This document shows, in pieces, positions 24,287-33,350 of a stretch of DNA of 61,173 bases. Below the pieces are notes generated by a model. It had not been told where the DNA came from, ran no database searches, and saw only the letters and a program-made list of their open reading frames with translations. The stretch covers positions 1 through 61,173 of the forward strand of contig NZ_NOIH01000039.1 of NCBI RefSeq assembly GCF_002245655.1, written 5' to 3'. Position numbers and translations under genes: made by a program. The stretch comes from Thauera propionica. Its GTDB lineage: Bacteria; Pseudomonadota; Gammaproteobacteria; Burkholderiales; Rhodocyclaceae. Within the stretch, counting starts at the first letter, position 1, and every line of letters starts with the position of its first letter.

Positions 24287-24321
24287 AGGTTGCCCTGATC
24301 TCGGGATATCTGATTCTTCGG

Positions 24322-27249
24322 TTACGTGACCTGCCAGCGGATGCTGAACAGGGTCTCGTTGCTTGTTTTTTCTTGCAGGCGCTGCTGGAGCGAGGCAATT
24401 AGCTCATCGCGCTTGGCGATGATCTCGTCCTCGACAGCGAAGATTTCTTGCCGCAGGCGGCGTTGCTTGCGCTCCAGCTCAGATAGCTCGCGCTGGATGC
24501 CGTCCTGCTCCTGCAAGGTGACAGCCTTGCGGGCGTCACGCTTCAACTGTGCGATGCGCGCCTTGGTGTTCTTCAAGGCTTCCTCTGCGGCCAGCAGCTT
24601 GTCGTCTGCCCAACGTTCCAGTTTGTCCCGTTCTTCATTGAAGAGGCGCTGGTTGGCTTCCAGTACCTGGGCAATGGTGGCGGCGACCGCGCGCTGGCTG
24701 TTTGCCAGAAGAGCCTCGGGCACGGTGGTGCTCAAGGGAGTGGGTTTGCCTGCTGCTGGAATGGCCATCAGCCTTTCGCAGGTTTCCTGATCCAGCACCT
24801 GACCATCGTCGGTGAGGCCGGAGAACAGCAGCGCCTCGGTGGTCTCGAAGGCGGTGACTTCCAGCCGGGCCAGCGTCAGCCAGCCGGACATACCTCGCAG
24901 TCTCTCGATCACGGAGACGCGCGCGCCGTGTTTGTCGTAGTCGAGCTTCAATGTGGCGACAGGCGTGGCCGCATTCAGGCTGGCTTCAATGCTCCACTCC
25001 CCCAGCGGGTGGCTGAGGCGATAAGCGTGCGCCAGCATGTCCGGCTGCGCCGCACCACGAATGAGCTGGTAGCGGCCAGTGGCGATTCCAGTTGGCGGCG
25101 TGCTCAGAGAGAACGCATAGGACTGCTCGTCGAAGCGTGCTCGGTCATTGAGCGCATAGCGGGTAACACCCCAGAACCAGCGCCCCAGTTTGTCGAGGCG
25201 CGCTTCGGCGTCCTGAAGACGCAGCTTGAGCCGGTCGTGGACATCCTCGTCAAAATTTTCCAGCAGCTGTGACTGGGTGTCTTTGATCCGGTCGGCAATG
25301 ACTTCTTCCAGCTCTGTTTGGAGGGCATTGAAGGCTGCTTCGATCTGCTCGGGTTGACGGCAGGTGTCGTAGATCTGGAGGATGCGTTTTTCAAAATCGA
25401 GGCCACCCTCGATGCGGCCCAGCACTTCATCGCTTGCGCCAAACACGCCGGAGAACAGGTTGAATTTCTCGGTGAGCAGTTCCAGCACGCGCTGGTCTGC
25501 CTGGTTGCGGGTGTTTAGGAAGTTGATGACCACCACATCGAAACGCTGACCGTAGCGGTGGCAGCGGCCAATGCGTTGCTCAACGCGCTGCGGGTTCCAC
25601 GGCAGGTCGTAGTTGATGATCAGCGCGCAGAACTGCAGGTTGACGCCTTCGGCAGCCGCTTCGGTGGCGATCATGATTTCCGCGCCGGTGCCGTCGTCCT
25701 TGCGGAAGTGGTCGATCAGCGCCGTGCGGCGATCTACCTGCGGCGAGCCGGTGACGCGATCCGTGCCTTTGTACTCTTCCAACCAGCGCTGGTAGATAGC
25801 GGTGGATTCCTCGTGGGTGTTGGTGCCACTGAACAACACCAACTTGCCCGCGTGCCCGTTAGCTGAGAGGAAGCGGTGCAGGTACTCCTGCGTGCGCTTG
25901 GACTCTGTGAAGATGATGGCCTTACGTGGCGCGTTCAACTCGGCCATCTTGCCGAAGCCCAGTGCGAGCGCCTTCAATAGCGCCTGCGCTTTGGTGTCGG
26001 TTTGCAGCGCTTGGGCGGCATCGACGAATGCGGTCAGTTCCTCGATCTCGGCGGTGATCGCGGCCCGGACGGCCTGGAAGTCTTTTGAAACGTCCGGTTT
26101 ACTGCCTTCTGCTGGCACAGGCGTGAGGACTTCGGCGCCTTCCTCTGCCTCGCTGACCTCCTCTTCCAGGTAGTCCTGCTCCAGATCGTCTTCGGCGATG
26201 AGCTGTTCGACCAGTTGGCTGCCGTCGTCTTCCGCTTTGTCTGCTGTGAGCAAGCCCCGCAGGCGCTCGCGGATGGTGATCAAGGTGGCAGCAACGGCGT
26301 GCGAACTGGAGGCGAGCAGTTTGCGTAAGATCAGTGCTGTGAGGTGGCGCTGCCGCTTGGGAAGGGCGTAGGAGTCTTCCTTCTGCAGAAAGGCCGAGAT
26401 GCGCTCGTACAGCGCCTGCTCGTCGTCGGTGGGGTTGAACGGCTGGGTGAGCGCCTTGCGTTCGGTGTACTTGATGTACTCAAGTACGTCACGGCGCAGT
26501 GTGCGTTTGGCGAAGCTGGCGAGGCGCTCGCGCAATTCGTCCAACCCCGTCCCGCTGTTCATGAACTGCTTGCGGAAGGCGGCTTCGTCGCCGAACAGGT
26601 GCTCGTCGATGAGTGTGGACAGGCCGTACAGCTCCATCAGCGAGTTCTGCAGCGGCGTGGCGGTGAGCAGCAGCTTCTTGCGGCCTTGCAGCGCACGCTT
26701 GAGCGCCTGGCCGGTGCGGTTGCTGGCGCGGTGTGCGTTGCGCAGCTTGTGCGCTTCGTCGATGACCACCACATCCCAAGGCACGGCTCGCAGCTCGGCT
26801 TCCAGCTTGGCGGCAAACTGGTAGGACATGATGACGACCGCCTTGCCAACCTGCCGCTGCAGGGTGGCGAGGATGTCTCCGGCCGACTGTTTGCGCAGTG
26901 AGACTGCATCCACCACGGTGGTGGGCACGGCGAACTTGTCATGCAGCTCCTGCGCCCATTGCTTGCGCAGGCTAGCCGGGCATATGACCAGCAGCCGACG
27001 ACGGCGCTCGGCCCAGTACTGGCAAACGACCAGCGCGGCTTCAATGGTTTTGCCCAACCCCACCTCGTCAGCCAGCAGCACGCCTTCCTGCAACGGGTTT
27101 CGAAGTGCGAACAGCGCCGCCTCGATCTGATGCGGGTTCAGATCTACGCTGGCATCAAACAGCGATTGGGAGAGGCGATCTACGCCGTCTGCAGCGTGTC
27201 GTCGCGTCAGCTCGTGGGCGTAGTACTTGGCATGGTAGGCGGAGATCAT
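24322..27249 (-). CDS. SNF2-family helicase with C-terminal coiled coil
   Basis: A 975-aa SF2/SNF2 ATPase. Motif I DEVGLGKT (61-68), DEAH box (162-165), motif III LLLTATPLQNS (about 191-201), motif V region ATEAAAEGVNLQF and motif VI QRIGRCHRYGQ (556-566) are all intact. An acidic insertion (340-380, rich in E and D) separates the two RecA lobes. The C-terminal ~100 residues form a long coiled coil (ERDKLERWADDK...ELERKQRRLRQE). ATG 27249 overlaps the HTH stop (ATGA). Such helicases occur with methyltransferases in defence systems, for example DISARM drmD, but the DISARM core genes drmA/B are absent here. Confidence 0.9.
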   Translation of the reverse strand: MISAYHAKYYAHELTRRHAADGVDRLSQSLFDASVDLNPHQIEAALFALRNPLQEGVLLADEVGLGKTIEAALVVCQYWAERRRRLLVICPASLRKQWAQELHDKFAVPTTVVDAVSLRKQSAGDILATLQRQVGKAVVIMSYQFAAKLEAELRAVPWDVVVIDEAHKLRNAHRASNRTGQALKRALQGRKKLLLTATPLQNSLMELYGLSTLIDEHLFGDEAAFRKQFMNSGTGLDELRERLASFAKRTLRRDVLEYIKYTERKALTQPFNPTDDEQALYERISAFLQKEDSYALPKRQRHLTALILRKLLASSSHAVAATLITIRERLRGLLTADKAEDDGSQLVEQLIAEDDLEQDYLEEEVSEAEEGAEVLTPVPAEGSKPDVSKDFQAVRAAITAEIEELTAFVDAAQALQTDTKAQALLKALALGFGKMAELNAPRKAIIFTESKRTQEYLHRFLSANGHAGKLVLFSGTNTHEESTAIYQRWLEEYKGTDRVTGSPQVDRRTALIDHFRKDDGTGAEIMIATEAAAEGVNLQFCALIINYDLPWNPQRVEQRIGRCHRYGQRFDVVVINFLNTRNQADQRVLELLTEKFNLFSGVFGASDEVLGRIEGGLDFEKRILQIYDTCRQPEQIEAAFNALQTELEEVIADRIKDTQSQLLENFDEDVHDRLKLRLQDAEARLDKLGRWFWGVTRYALNDRARFDEQSYAFSLSTPPTGIATGRYQLIRGAAQPDMLAHAYRLSHPLGEWSIEASLNAATPVATLKLDYDKHGARVSVIERLRGMSGWLTLARLEVTAFETTEALLFSGLTDDGQVLDQETCERLMAIPAAGKPTPLSTTVPEALLANSQRAVAATIAQVLEANQRLFNEERDKLERWADDKLLAAEEALKNTKARIAQLKRDARKAVTLQEQDGIQRELSELERKQRRLRQEIFAVEDEIIAKRDELIASLQQRLQEKTSNETLFSIRWQVT

Positions 27250-27440
27250 CGGTTCCCCTCTCCGCTCTGAGCACGAATCCAAGCCTCAAGCTCTGTTCGC
27301 CTGAAGCGCCAAGACGTACCCACCTTGAACCCCGGCAGCCGCTTCGCCGAGGCCAACCGGTAGACTGTCCGCTCGTTAACCTTGAGGTAGGCTGCCACCT
27401 CAGAAACGGTCAGCACATCATCGTTGGGCAGATCAGCCAC
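27246..27440 (-). CDS. Excisionase-like (MerR/DNA-binding) HTH protein
   Basis: A small HTH protein of about 64 aa from GTG 27440 (RBS GGGGAC); the frame is open further up to 27494. DVLTVSEVAAYLKVNERTVYRLASAKRLPGFKVGTSWRFRRTELEAWI is the typical helix-turn-helix domain-17 (excisionase) fold. It is the first gene of the SNF2-methyltransferase-Res operon and overlaps the SNF2 gene by four bases, so it is likely the operon's own regulator or a DNA-targeting subunit. Confidence 0.82.
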   Translation of the reverse strand: MADLPNDDVLTVSEVAAYLKVNERTVYRLASAKRLPGFKVGTSWRFRRTELEAWIRAQSGEGNR

Positions 27441-27625
27441 GCCAGTCCCCGTATGTGTCGACAAAGTACAAGAGAATACATCATGACCGCACACCGAGCA
27501 CGATACTCCTGAACATCTACGCTACCCTTTCAGCATGTAGCCCTACCTCCTCTAGCAGCACGCATGCGATGCATACAGGCTCGCAGTGAGTAGTCGCGCT
27601 CAGCAATCGACTAACAGATGGCTGA

Positions 27626-28828
27626 TCAATGTAGCCACCGGTTGACACTGCCAACTTCAAGAGCCTGATTGCATCCTTCTTGATGGTGGGGCTTCGCCCC
27701 CTCGCGCAGGCACAGCGACAAGCCTTCACTGTAATCGCGCGAGCCTCCCCCGCTGCTTGAGTCCAAGCCTTCTGATTTGCCTGCAAGGCCTCCGCCCGCT
27801 GTGGCTGGTATCTGATAGGCTTTTCCCCACCCTTCTTTTTCCGCCCTACGAAGCCAATTGCCTACGGTCTTATGATCGATACCGAGCTGTGCTGCGATCT
27901 GACGATGAGAAACCCCGGACTCGGCAAGCTCGAGAACTCTTGGAAGCAGCTCAGCACGCTTTACGGCCCCTTTCTTCCGTCCGCGAGCGGCCTGTAAATC
28001 CAAGAAGTCCTCACTTTGACCTGAATACTCACTCGAGTAGTTCTTTAACACCCAGCGGGAAACTGATCGCGCAATACTGCGTACTTCATTGAAGGAAAGC
28101 GCACCCGACTCATATTCTCGAAAGTCGTTGAACTCCAGCGCCTTCTCGAGACATTCAGACTCGAAGTCGCCGGACCAGTTTTTTCCGTCGTCTAGATAAT
28201 CATCAACATGAAGGTACGCCCAACGCCTCAGCTTCTCGAAAAGCGTACAATTTCGACCGCGCGGATCCACGACATAAGAAATGTCTCGAGCCTTTCTAAT
28301 CCACTCGGTGCCTGCAAGTCGGTCCCACACGTACTCATCAAGTTCAGCAAGCTCATAGGGCTCGGAACGCGGATAATGCGTAATATGATGCGGATGCAAC
28401 GGATTTCGCCCCATCAACTGGGTGAACCGCGGATCTGCACCGAGCTTTGCGCCCAAGCCTCTGTAGACCGCATTAGCGAAAGCTTGGGGACCCCGCCGCC
28501 CGTTCTCGCTTCGAACGACCGGCGTCTTGAGCGCATAGTAGTAATGCGCATGCCCGTTCTCCGGATTGATAACGATAATATTCGGAGGCGGAGCAAGGAC
28601 TTCGTCGTAGTGCCACTGCGCCACAGTCAGCGGCACCGGTCTGCCGTCGAAATCAAGATCAAAAACGAGCCAATATCTTAAGCTTGGCGGATTGAACTGT
28701 ATGTGCGTGTAGTTCAGTGCGATCTCAAGCGACCTGAAGCGAGACGCCGTTTTGTCGTCAGAGCAGTAAGGCTTTCTCGGCAAGCGTTCAGCCGTGAAGA
28801 GTTGATGTTCCGGTTGTGGTTGTAACAA
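27626..28828 (-). CDS. Plasmid-type replication initiator (replicase plus HTH)
   Basis: A 400-aa protein. The N-terminal 220 residues (LFTAERLPRKPYCSDDKT..., YWLVFDLDFDGRP, NPENGHAHYYYALKTPV, LMGRNPLHPHHITHYP) match the replicase/primase type of small plasmids. A helical segment around 235-275 resembles the primase C-terminal domain (LSFNEVRSIARSVSRWVLKNY). About residues 300-340 carry an HTH (ESGVSHRQIAAQLGIDHKTVGNWLRRA). It suggests that this part of the island came from, or can behave as, a plasmid-like element. A perfect hairpin lies just upstream of the start. Confidence 0.75.
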   Translation of the reverse strand: MLQPQPEHQLFTAERLPRKPYCSDDKTASRFRSLEIALNYTHIQFNPPSLRYWLVFDLDFDGRPVPLTVAQWHYDEVLAPPPNIIVINPENGHAHYYYALKTPVVRSENGRRGPQAFANAVYRGLGAKLGADPRFTQLMGRNPLHPHHITHYPRSEPYELAELDEYVWDRLAGTEWIRKARDISYVVDPRGRNCTLFEKLRRWAYLHVDDYLDDGKNWSGDFESECLEKALEFNDFREYESGALSFNEVRSIARSVSRWVLKNYSSEYSGQSEDFLDLQAARGRKKGAVKRAELLPRVLELAESGVSHRQIAAQLGIDHKTVGNWLRRAEKEGWGKAYQIPATAGGGLAGKSEGLDSSSGGGSRDYSEGLSLCLREGAKPHHQEGCNQALEVGSVNRWLH

Positions 28829-28850
28829 GGCACACCCTTATTGGTGTGCC
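28829..28850. promoter_or_regulatory. Hairpin upstream of the replication gene
   Basis: Perfect 8-bp stem GGCACACC (28829-28836), loop CTTATT, GGTGTGCC (28843-28850), directly before the replication start codon. It could be an operator, an RNA control element of replication or part of an origin. Confidence 0.5.
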
Positions 28851-29201
28851 GCGAAGCTATTTCAAATAGCTGACCTCAATCTCCCCATATCACATACCTC
28901 GGTATCGCGTCGCGGCGTCGTCTATACACGTGCCACCCATGCATACGCGCACCGATGACACCCGAGTGCTAGGCCAAATCGATCATGGCTTCACATAGTT
29001 GTATAGCTTCGACTCTCGCTGAATTAGCGCGCTACAATCAAAAAAATTACTCCGTCGTTCTAACTTGATTATCTCGCCAGCCATCAATTGATAACGACAT
29101 GCAAGGCAAGCCCTGGCCTACGAGAACAGATAGCCCGTAGGCCTCGAGCAAACGCCGATCCTACCCAGAATCGGCGACTGCTCTTGCTTTTGTAGACTGA
29201 C
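28851..29201. other. Intergenic with two hairpins
   Basis: About 350 AT-richer bases between the replication gene and the recombinase gene. Two hairpins sit near the recombinase end: GGCCTACG/CGTAGGCC (29115-29122, 29136-29143) and CGCCGAT/ATCGGCG (29153-29159, 29170-29176). They may terminate the recombinase transcript. An origin here is possible but no iterons are evident. Confidence 0.4.
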
Positions 29202-30920
29202 CTACACAGCCACACCCGAGTTTGCCACCGCCGGGCACACCTCTGGCCTTTCCGGCGTCAGAAGCTCCACAGTCCATCTCGCCTCACCGAAATTGTGGAC
29301 CGGCCAGTAGCGCAACAAGAATCGCAGCTCGATCTCCTGCTCTTCAATCGTCTTCGTGTCACTCAACATCGCAAGTGCAACGCCGGGAGAAAAGCGGACC
29401 GAGAAAACAGACTGATATGTACTGAGCTTTCTTTCGAGCACGACAGAAGGAAAGAGTCGGGACAGTACAGCGCGGACTTGTGCAGCCGGAATGTCAGCAT
29501 CAAAGAGGTCATCGAGCACGCGCAGCGGATCCACGACATCGATCTGCGCTGCGATGGCCTCTCTATCGACGGCTTCAGCCCCCGCCACCAACTCATTCAC
29601 ATGAATTCGCTGAGTTTGCGCGCGCTCACGCGCTTCGCTGTACCGTGCAAGTAGAACGGGATCCTCACTTTCGTCAGCCGCAATCAGTCGCGAAATACGT
29701 TCTTGCGCACCTTCCAAACGAGCGAGCTCAACCCTAGCCGCGCGGAGTTGCTCGTCCACATCACCAACCAACTTCGCGCGCAACTTCGCCCTGAACTCTT
29801 CAATGAACGGCTCGCTGAGAAAGTGACGCGCTGCGTGAATGAGAAGATGCTGAACCCCCTCTGTCGCGACGGTGCCCGTCAAACGTTCATCTGCACTGAT
29901 GACGCTCTTCGCAACAGTGCATCGTGGACAGTAAAGCGACCGACAGCGACTCTTGCTCGTCACCGCAAGTATGCTTTCACAACAGCCACAGGTTACTAGA
30001 CCAGCCAGCGCGTGTCGCCCCCCGCCGTAGCCCGAACGGCTTATCGTCTTCTGATTGCATCGCTCCCAGAGCTCCTCGCTAACGATCCGCAGTTCGGGGC
30101 GTAAGAATGGCACGGGCTCGACGACGTGACCGTGCTTCTTCGCACGCGCGCAAACCGTCGTTGACCCGTTCCAGATAAAAACCCCTTTATAGATTGTGTT
30201 ACCCAGAAGATTCCGAACGCTCGAGGGCCGCCAATATCCGCCACTTGCCTCGCGGGCTGCCCGCCGCGTCGGAATACCGCGCTCATTCAGGCTTCGCGCG
30301 ATCTGATGCATAGACTCTCCGCGCGCACGGCGCTCAAAAACGTCACGAACCATATCGGCTTCAGATTCATTGATCAGCCAGCGGGAGCCGATGCGATTAC
30401 CGGCAGCATCGAGTTCGCGCTGCAGCGTGTAGCCATACGCTGGTGTACCGATCATGTAGCCCCGCTCAAGCTGTCCAAACATGCCGCGAATAACGCGATG
30501 GCGGGTATCTCGCCCCGACTGCTGACTCACGATACCTTCCAACCCGAGCTGCAGTTGCCAGTTCGGTCTTGTGGTATCGACACCATTCGCCGTCACCATC
30601 CGGACGCGCGCACTCGTCTCAAGTCGACGGATAATCTGCGCCTGAGTGAGCGCATCACGCGAGAGCCGTGAGAACTCGTCAACAAGCAGCACGTCGAAAG
30701 CCTGGCGATCCCAATCTTCCAAGAGCCGTCGGAGTCCCTTTCGCTTCGCTTCACCCTCGAATTTTCCGGTGATTGCGACATCTTGATAGATCTTCACATG
30801 CTCAAGTGAAATTCCGTTCTTCAGCGCGATTTCTTTGCAGCGGCGCACTTGATCGTCTAACGACGTAGCGCGCTGCTGATCATCAGAGTAGCGCACATAA
30901 ATTGCACAGCGTTGATTCAT
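29202..30920 (-). CDS. Large serine recombinase 1
   Basis: A 572-aa serine integrase. The resolvase domain begins MNQRCAIYVRYSDDQQRATSLDDQ, with catalytic Ser at residue 12 and the SLDDQ and LLVDEFSRLSRD motifs. A recombinase domain follows (GTPAYGYTL, ARSLNERGIPTRR, WRPSSVRNLLGNTIYKG), then a zinc ribbon (CGCCESILAV ... CPRC) and a coiled coil (about 400-450). Its ATG overlaps the stop of a 55-aa gene (ATGA). It probably integrated, or can excise, a segment of this island. Its att sites are not identified; see the repeat pair at 31119-31315. Confidence 0.9.
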   Translation of the reverse strand: MNQRCAIYVRYSDDQQRATSLDDQVRRCKEIALKNGISLEHVKIYQDVAITGKFEGEAKRKGLRRLLEDWDRQAFDVLLVDEFSRLSRDALTQAQIIRRLETSARVRMVTANGVDTTRPNWQLQLGLEGIVSQQSGRDTRHRVIRGMFGQLERGYMIGTPAYGYTLQRELDAAGNRIGSRWLINESEADMVRDVFERRARGESMHQIARSLNERGIPTRRAAREASGGYWRPSSVRNLLGNTIYKGVFIWNGSTTVCARAKKHGHVVEPVPFLRPELRIVSEELWERCNQKTISRSGYGGGRHALAGLVTCGCCESILAVTSKSRCRSLYCPRCTVAKSVISADERLTGTVATEGVQHLLIHAARHFLSEPFIEEFRAKLRAKLVGDVDEQLRAARVELARLEGAQERISRLIAADESEDPVLLARYSEARERAQTQRIHVNELVAGAEAVDREAIAAQIDVVDPLRVLDDLFDADIPAAQVRAVLSRLFPSVVLERKLSTYQSVFSVRFSPGVALAMLSDTKTIEEQEIELRFLLRYWPVHNFGEARWTVELLTPERPEVCPAVANSGVAV

Positions 30921-31084
30921 TTTTTCACTGCCCCTACTTCTTTTGTCGGTTGCTTTACGCGAACCTGTCTCGCTGCAATCTCAGCGAGCAACTCCGCCAA
31001 GTCCCGCACGGGACCGGGCAATGCCGATTCGGTGCAGTTAATAGGTATAGCGTTCGACTCAGTGTCTGAGTTGATTTTTTTCAT
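30917..31084 (-). CDS. Small protein (55 aa) coupled to serine recombinase 1
   Basis: A short frame from ATG 31084 (MKKINSDTESNAIPIN...) to TGA 30919-30917, overlapping the recombinase start by four bases. Its middle part LPGPVRDLAELLAEIAARQVRV is a likely helix, and the tail is basic (KQPTKEVGAVKK). The perfect overlap and codon use make it a probable real gene. It might be a regulator or a directionality partner of the recombinase, but nothing in the sequence proves that. Confidence 0.6.
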   Translation of the reverse strand: MKKINSDTESNAIPINCTESALPGPVRDLAELLAEIAARQVRVKQPTKEVGAVKK

Positions 31085-31118
31085 GCGTCAATTTCCCCTT
31101 GAGCAGGGCCAGATGATC

Positions 31119-31315
31119 GATGGAGCACCCAGGGCTGCCGCAGCTACGCATATTGCATCCAGGGCTGGTTTGTGGCCTTCCCGTGGCAACAGCGGTTTGC
31201 CCGATGCTTGTGCAACTTGAGGCCGCTTTCGCGTGAAAGATGACTTCCGTGACCAGCGACGACGACGATTGACTCATGCGGAAGGGATAGCTGCGGCAGC
31301 CCTGATGGAGCACCC
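31119..31315. repeat. Inverted and direct repeat pair upstream of recombinase 1
   Basis: AGGGCTGCCGCAGCTA (31131-31146) is repeated as its exact complement at 31288-31303. In addition GATGGAGCACCC occurs in direct orientation beside each copy (31119-31130 and 31304-31315). It is about 35 bases upstream of the 55-aa gene, a plausible att site, operator pair or recombinase-binding site. The surrounding 31085-31695 has no convincing gene. Confidence 0.6.
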
Positions 31316-31695
31316 TAGGAGTGATGACGACTTTTCTACCACCGCACACTCGATGTCGGATGCAGTGCAGCCTTCATTCACGAGTTGATGACTTGCAGTC
31401 GATCCGCGGAGGTAATTCGTCTTCACATGAAGCCAATCTCCCGCCAAAGAACCCGAGCCGATCTCGACCAGTGGCGTTATGTCTCGACCAAGAATTACAC
31501 CCCTTACGCGGTCGGATTCAATCAGTTCAAGAGCTCGGAGACTCTGATGTAGCGCTCATCGAAGCTACTTACTCAACGCTTTCCCCACCACATCGTGCTT
31601 TCGCGACAATGTAATCATGGTATGACATGTAACGCCATTTGTCAACTATTGATTACACCACGTAGAATGAGGGCACGTTCACTTTGGAGTTGGGC

Positions 31696-32202
31696 ATGCA
31701 GGAGGCACGTGGTGGCGCGGGTAGGGTGGACTTGGGGTCCCGCAATAAGTCTGAAGTGATCACGATCCGGATCACGCCCAAGGCGAAGTTCGGCCTTGAA
31801 CTTATGGCTCGGATGTGTAACCGATCCGTGGCGCAGACCGTGGAGTTCGCGATCCAACGACTACTCGACGAACCTCATCGGCAGAGAGCGCCGCTCGAAG
31901 GAAGTGACTACGCTCATGCTGTCATTGAGGAGCTGTGGTCTCCTCATCGAGGCGAACGTCTACTCAAGATGGTATTCAAGCATCCGGAACTGCTGAGCTA
32001 CGACGAGGAAGTAGCGTGGAACAAGCTTCTACGTTCCGGCGCACTAGATGCTTACATTTCGAACGCCGGGGCTGCATCTCGGGAAATGTTGCCCACAGCG
32101 GATATGCGCGAGCTCGAGGATCGGATCGATCAGTTCCTGGAAGATCTTGATGCAGCCGCGCGTGAGGAAGCGGCTCAAAAGAAGAAGCGTAGCAAGGAGT
32201 GA
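31696..32202 (+). CDS. Ribbon-helix-helix-like DNA-binding protein, 168 aa
   Basis: ATG 31696 is chosen over an upstream TTG; the frame begins MQEARGGAGRVDLGSRNKSEVITIRITPKAKFGLELMARMCNRSVAQTVEFAIQRLLDEP. The strand ITIRITPKAKFGL followed by two helices resembles a ribbon-helix-helix domain. The C-terminal part is acidic and helical, ending in a Lys-rich tail (AAQKKKRSKE). Similar small proteins regulate plasmid or ICE genes. Reads away from recombinase 1. Confidence 0.65.
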   Translation: MQEARGGAGRVDLGSRNKSEVITIRITPKAKFGLELMARMCNRSVAQTVEFAIQRLLDEPHRQRAPLEGSDYAHAVIEELWSPHRGERLLKMVFKHPELLSYDEEVAWNKLLRSGALDAYISNAGAASREMLPTADMRELEDRIDQFLEDLDAAAREEAAQKKKRSKE

Positions 32203-32729
32203 ATCTGCGGTAGCCAACACCGATGGCCCTACGCTAAGTGGACACGAAGCAGCGGGCCTTATGGGGTCACCTCTGTATTTGTCCGTGCTAACACGTGTCC
32301 CGCGTTCAACCGCCCAGCAGGATGGCGTTGCGGTCAATAGGGCACTTGTCGTCAGGCAGGTGCCGTGCGGCGCTACCGTTTGCAGGGGCTGTAGATCAAT
32401 AGATGGCCGCCCTTCCGCACGCAACCGATGTCGATATCGGGTACCGTCAGTGAGTTGTCGCGTAAGTTGCCGGGAGAGGTCACCGCGGCACGCGACTTAC
32501 TGGCGCCGCAGGATGTTCAGCTCGGTGCGTGCTGCGTCCCGTATGGCGAGCCTCTGGGCGGCCAAATCTTCATCCGTACGCGCACCGGCACATGACGCCG
32601 GCAACTCCATGTTCGCGACGGCGAAGTCAAACCACGTTGGATAGCCGGCGGGCACGCCGGTGGGCGTATGGATGATTACCGCGTGCCTGCGCAGGGTAAG
32701 CACTCGGCGACCCCGTCTTGCCGTTTCAC
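32203..32729. other. Intergenic/decayed region
   Basis: About 530 bases after the RHH gene and before the IS66 remnant. Open frames on both strands overlap and none resembles a known protein. Probably remains of lost genes. Confidence 0.4.
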
Positions 32730-32959
32730 TCAGACGCAGACGGCCGGCTGCCAGCAATGCGGGAGCAACTCCCCAATCCTGTTGTAGGGCTGCGTCGGCA
32801 GCCGTTCGACAGCATCTTTCAGATAGGTTGTCGGTGCGCCAGCTCATGCGTGAGTCGCTCGATCTTGGTCTGGCGCCACACGAGCTCGCGCTCCTGCTCG
32901 ATGAGCAGGCGGCGCAAGGTGTCGGCATCCAGTTGATCGAGGTCGGCGGGCAGCGGCAT
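32730..32959 (-). pseudogene. IS66 transposase TnpC, collapsed to N- and C-terminal ends
   Basis: From ATG 32959 the frame reads MPLPADLDQLDADTLRRLLI...IERLTHELAHRQPI and stops, matching the TnpC N-terminus. From the same place in the next frame the sequence continues TYLKDAVERLPTQPYNRIGELLPHCWQP to TGA 32732-32730, matching the TnpC C-terminus. Some 400 or more internal codons, including the whole catalytic domain, have been deleted with a change of frame. Confidence 0.78.
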
Positions 32960-33020
32960 GGATCGATCATGTCCGATGCACGCATCCGCCGCCATCGGGG
33001 CATCCGCCGATAGCGCGTAC

Positions 33021-33350
33021 TTAGAGCGTTCGGATCACACCGCCATCGCCCAGCCGTTGCCACGGCAGCCCGAGCACCAGCGCATCCAACTGCGCCCGGG
33101 TGAGTGCGACACCGCCCTGGCCCTCGGTCCAGTGAAACCGCCCTTGGTTCAGGCGCCTGCACGCGAGCCACACTCCGAAGCCGTCATGGACCAGTACCTT
33201 CAAGCGGGTGCCGCGCCGGTTGCTGAAGAGATAGGCGTGATGCGGCTGCGCCTCGCCGAACACGCGCACCACCTGCGCGAGCAGCGTGTCCATGCCGGCG
33301 CGCATGTCCAAGGGCGCGGCTGACAGCCACAGCGCCTCGATGCGGATCAT
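33021..33350 (-). CDS. IS66-family accessory protein TnpB
   Basis: A 109-aa protein: MIRIEALWLSAAPLDMRAGMDTLLAQVVRVFGEAQPHHAYLFSNRRGTRLKVLVHDGFGVWLACRRLNQGRFHW is the typical IS66 Orf2. Intact. The start overlaps the TnpA stop (ATGA). Required for IS66 transposition, with a role not fully understood. It has no functional partner here because tnpC is deleted. Confidence 0.93.
   Translation of the reverse strand: MIRIEALWLSAAPLDMRAGMDTLLAQVVRVFGEAQPHHAYLFSNRRGTRLKVLVHDGFGVWLACRRLNQGRFHWTEGQGGVALTRAQLDALVLGLPWQRLGDGGVIRTL

Noticed and set aside
24322..27249. Assignment of the SNF2/methyltransferase genes to DISARM or BREX
   Set aside because: drmA, drmB and drmC, or brxC/pglZ, are absent, and a type III Res-like nuclease is present instead.
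32497..33171. A 224-codon minus-strand frame over the IS66 remnant
   Set aside because: It runs out of frame through the recognisable TnpC ends and is a by-product of GC-rich sequence.
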